The position numbers were made by a program, and so were the translations under genes. Source: an uncultured Saprospiraceae bacterium (GTDB lineage Bacteria > Bacteroidota > Bacteroidia > Chitinophagales > Saprospiraceae). Taken from it: DNA of 6,939 nt. The stretch lies in contig CALIQO010000275.1 in assembly GCA_938044055.1 (NCBI GenBank), positions 1 through 6,939 on the forward strand, given 5' to 3'. Shown one piece after another: positions 6,206-6,939 of the stretch; position 1 is the stretch's first letter, and each line of letters starts with the position of its first letter. The notes beneath the pieces are model-generated. The model was not told the origin of the DNA and did not search any database. It saw nothing but the letters and a program-made list of their open reading frames with translations.

Positions 6206-6939
6206 ATATAGCAGAAGTATTTTTCTCGATGCCTTGAGAGCATGTATCCTTTCATTGCTCTTATTTCTCTCGACCACAATAGCTGCACAGTTAGATGATG
6301 CAATAGGGGAGTGGAAATCTTACCTTCCTTTAAACACAGGTCTATCAGTTACTCAGAGTGATAATTACATATACTATAGTACGGAATCTTCATTAATTCA
6401 GATTTCTAAGGAGGACAATTCTGTATCGTTTATAGCTAAGGAAGATGGATTAAGTGATGCGGGCATTTCTTTCATAGAATTCGATAAGTTCAACGAACAA
6501 TTGATCATTGTCTATGAGAACAGCAACATAGATATTTATAATTCTGATGGTGTATTCAATGTTTCAGATATTAAGTTGAACTCCTCGATTATAGGTAGCA
6601 AGGCCATAAACGATGTTTTTATTAAAAATGGACAGCTGATGTATCTAGCGACAGCTTTTGGCATTGTAGAGTATAGATTACAAGCCAGAGAGTTTGGTTC
6701 AACCGTTTTTACAGATTTCCCTATTACAGGTATCTCAGGAGATGAATCTAGTCTATATTCTTCTACCGATAATGGACTATATACTGTTAAACCAGAAGAA
6801 GTAAATATTGTAGATTTCAATCAGTGGCGATTACTAGGTAGTTCAGAAGGCTTGCCTGAAATATATGAAGCCTATTTTCCACAATCTTTTAATCGAAAAT
6901 TGTACTTCCATGATGGCGTTGAAATATATGCAGAACGGG
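6180..6939 (+). CDS. porZ: Type IX secretion system protein PorZ, N-terminal part (runs off right edge)
   Basis: The frame is open for 253 codons to the window edge; PorZ proteins are usually about 750-800 residues, so roughly a third is present. It starts with a signal peptide: basic residues K2, R9, R12 and R20, a hydrophobic core at about 22-34 (ILSLLLFLSTT), and probable cleavage after IAA (34-36) giving a mature Q-start. The mature part opens with the PorZ beta-propeller pattern: GEWKSYLPLNTGLSVTQ (43-59), then EDGLSDAGISFIEF and SNIDIYNSDGVFNVSDIK, then AINDVF and FGIVEY blade repeats, each matching the IY...T/S...G...pattern of the family. In Porphyromonas, PorZ is a cell-surface T9SS protein that partners the sortase PorU and binds A-LPS. 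The ATG at 6180 overlaps the end of nadD by 26 nt; a TTG at 6234 would leave a shorter n-region and is less likely. Propeller domains also occur in hybrid two-component sensors, but the start and order of repeats fit PorZ. Confidence 0.9.
   Translation, partial: MKISYLSCRYSRSIFLDALRACILSLLLFLSTTIAAQLDDAIGEWKSYLPLNTGLSVTQSDNYIYYSTESSLIQISKEDNSVSFIAKEDGLSDAGISFIEFDKFNEQLIIVYENSNIDIYNSDGVFNVSDIKLNSSIIGSKAINDVFIKNGQLMYLATAFGIVEYRLQAREFGSTVFTDFPITGISGDESSLYSSTDNGLYTVKPEEVNIVDFNQWRLLGSSEGLPEIYEAYFPQSFNRKLYFHDGVEIYAER

Noticed and set aside
6536..6820. Minus-strand open frame of 94 codons opposite porZ.
   Set aside because: The plus-strand frame is open throughout with PorZ propeller pattern and a signal peptide, so the minus-strand frame is a shadow.
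6180..6939. Reading the propeller protein as the sensor part of a hybrid two-component regulator.
   Set aside because: The opening GEWKSYLP motif, the GLSDAGIS and SNIDIY segments and the signal peptide fit PorZ better, although the C-terminal part that would settle it is outside the window.

Overview
The window is a stretch of core chromosome from a member of the Bacteroidota, probably a Cytophagales or Flavobacteriales-like lineage (the order is a guess). Three things point there. The DNA is AT-rich. Two promoter -7 boxes have the Bacteroidota form TAnnTTTG (TATCTTTG and TACCTTTG). The last gene encodes PorZ, a component of the type IX secretion system (T9SS) that is confined to this phylum. 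I see no mobile element, CRISPR array, tRNA or rRNA.

Left block, minus strand, read right to left (2606 to 1): mreB, mreC, mreD and the start of the PBP2 gene (mrdA/pbpA), which runs off the left edge. Spacing is very tight (10 nt, 8-nt overlap, 1 nt), so this is one operon for the elongasome. MreB is the cytoplasmic actin-like filament, MreC and MreD are its membrane partners, and PBP2 is the transpeptidase they position. A gap of about 280 nt precedes mreB. It holds a perfect -7 box right after the previous gene and two inverted repeats, so the mreB mRNA probably has a long structured leader.

Middle, minus strand (4159 to 2888): an M16B-family (insulinase-like) protein that has lost the zinc-binding HXXEH site and is not paired with a catalytic partner here. 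Its promoter lies close upstream and fixes the start at 4159. A 57-codon upstream extension of the same open frame is very probably spurious.

Right block, plus strand (4490 to the end): dnaN (sliding clamp), nadD (nicotinate-mononucleotide adenylyltransferase) and the first third or so of porZ, which runs off the right edge. dnaN and nadD are 9 nt apart and nadD and porZ overlap by 26 nt, so they are probably cotranscribed. The divergent gap between the M16 gene and dnaN contains two adjacent inverted repeats that share a TCATTCT core.

Every gene here belongs to a known family, and I found no convincing new multi-gene system. The points worth following are the structured mreB leader, the orphan inactive M16 protein, the inverted repeats upstream of dnaN, and the coupling of a T9SS gene to replication and NAD genes.
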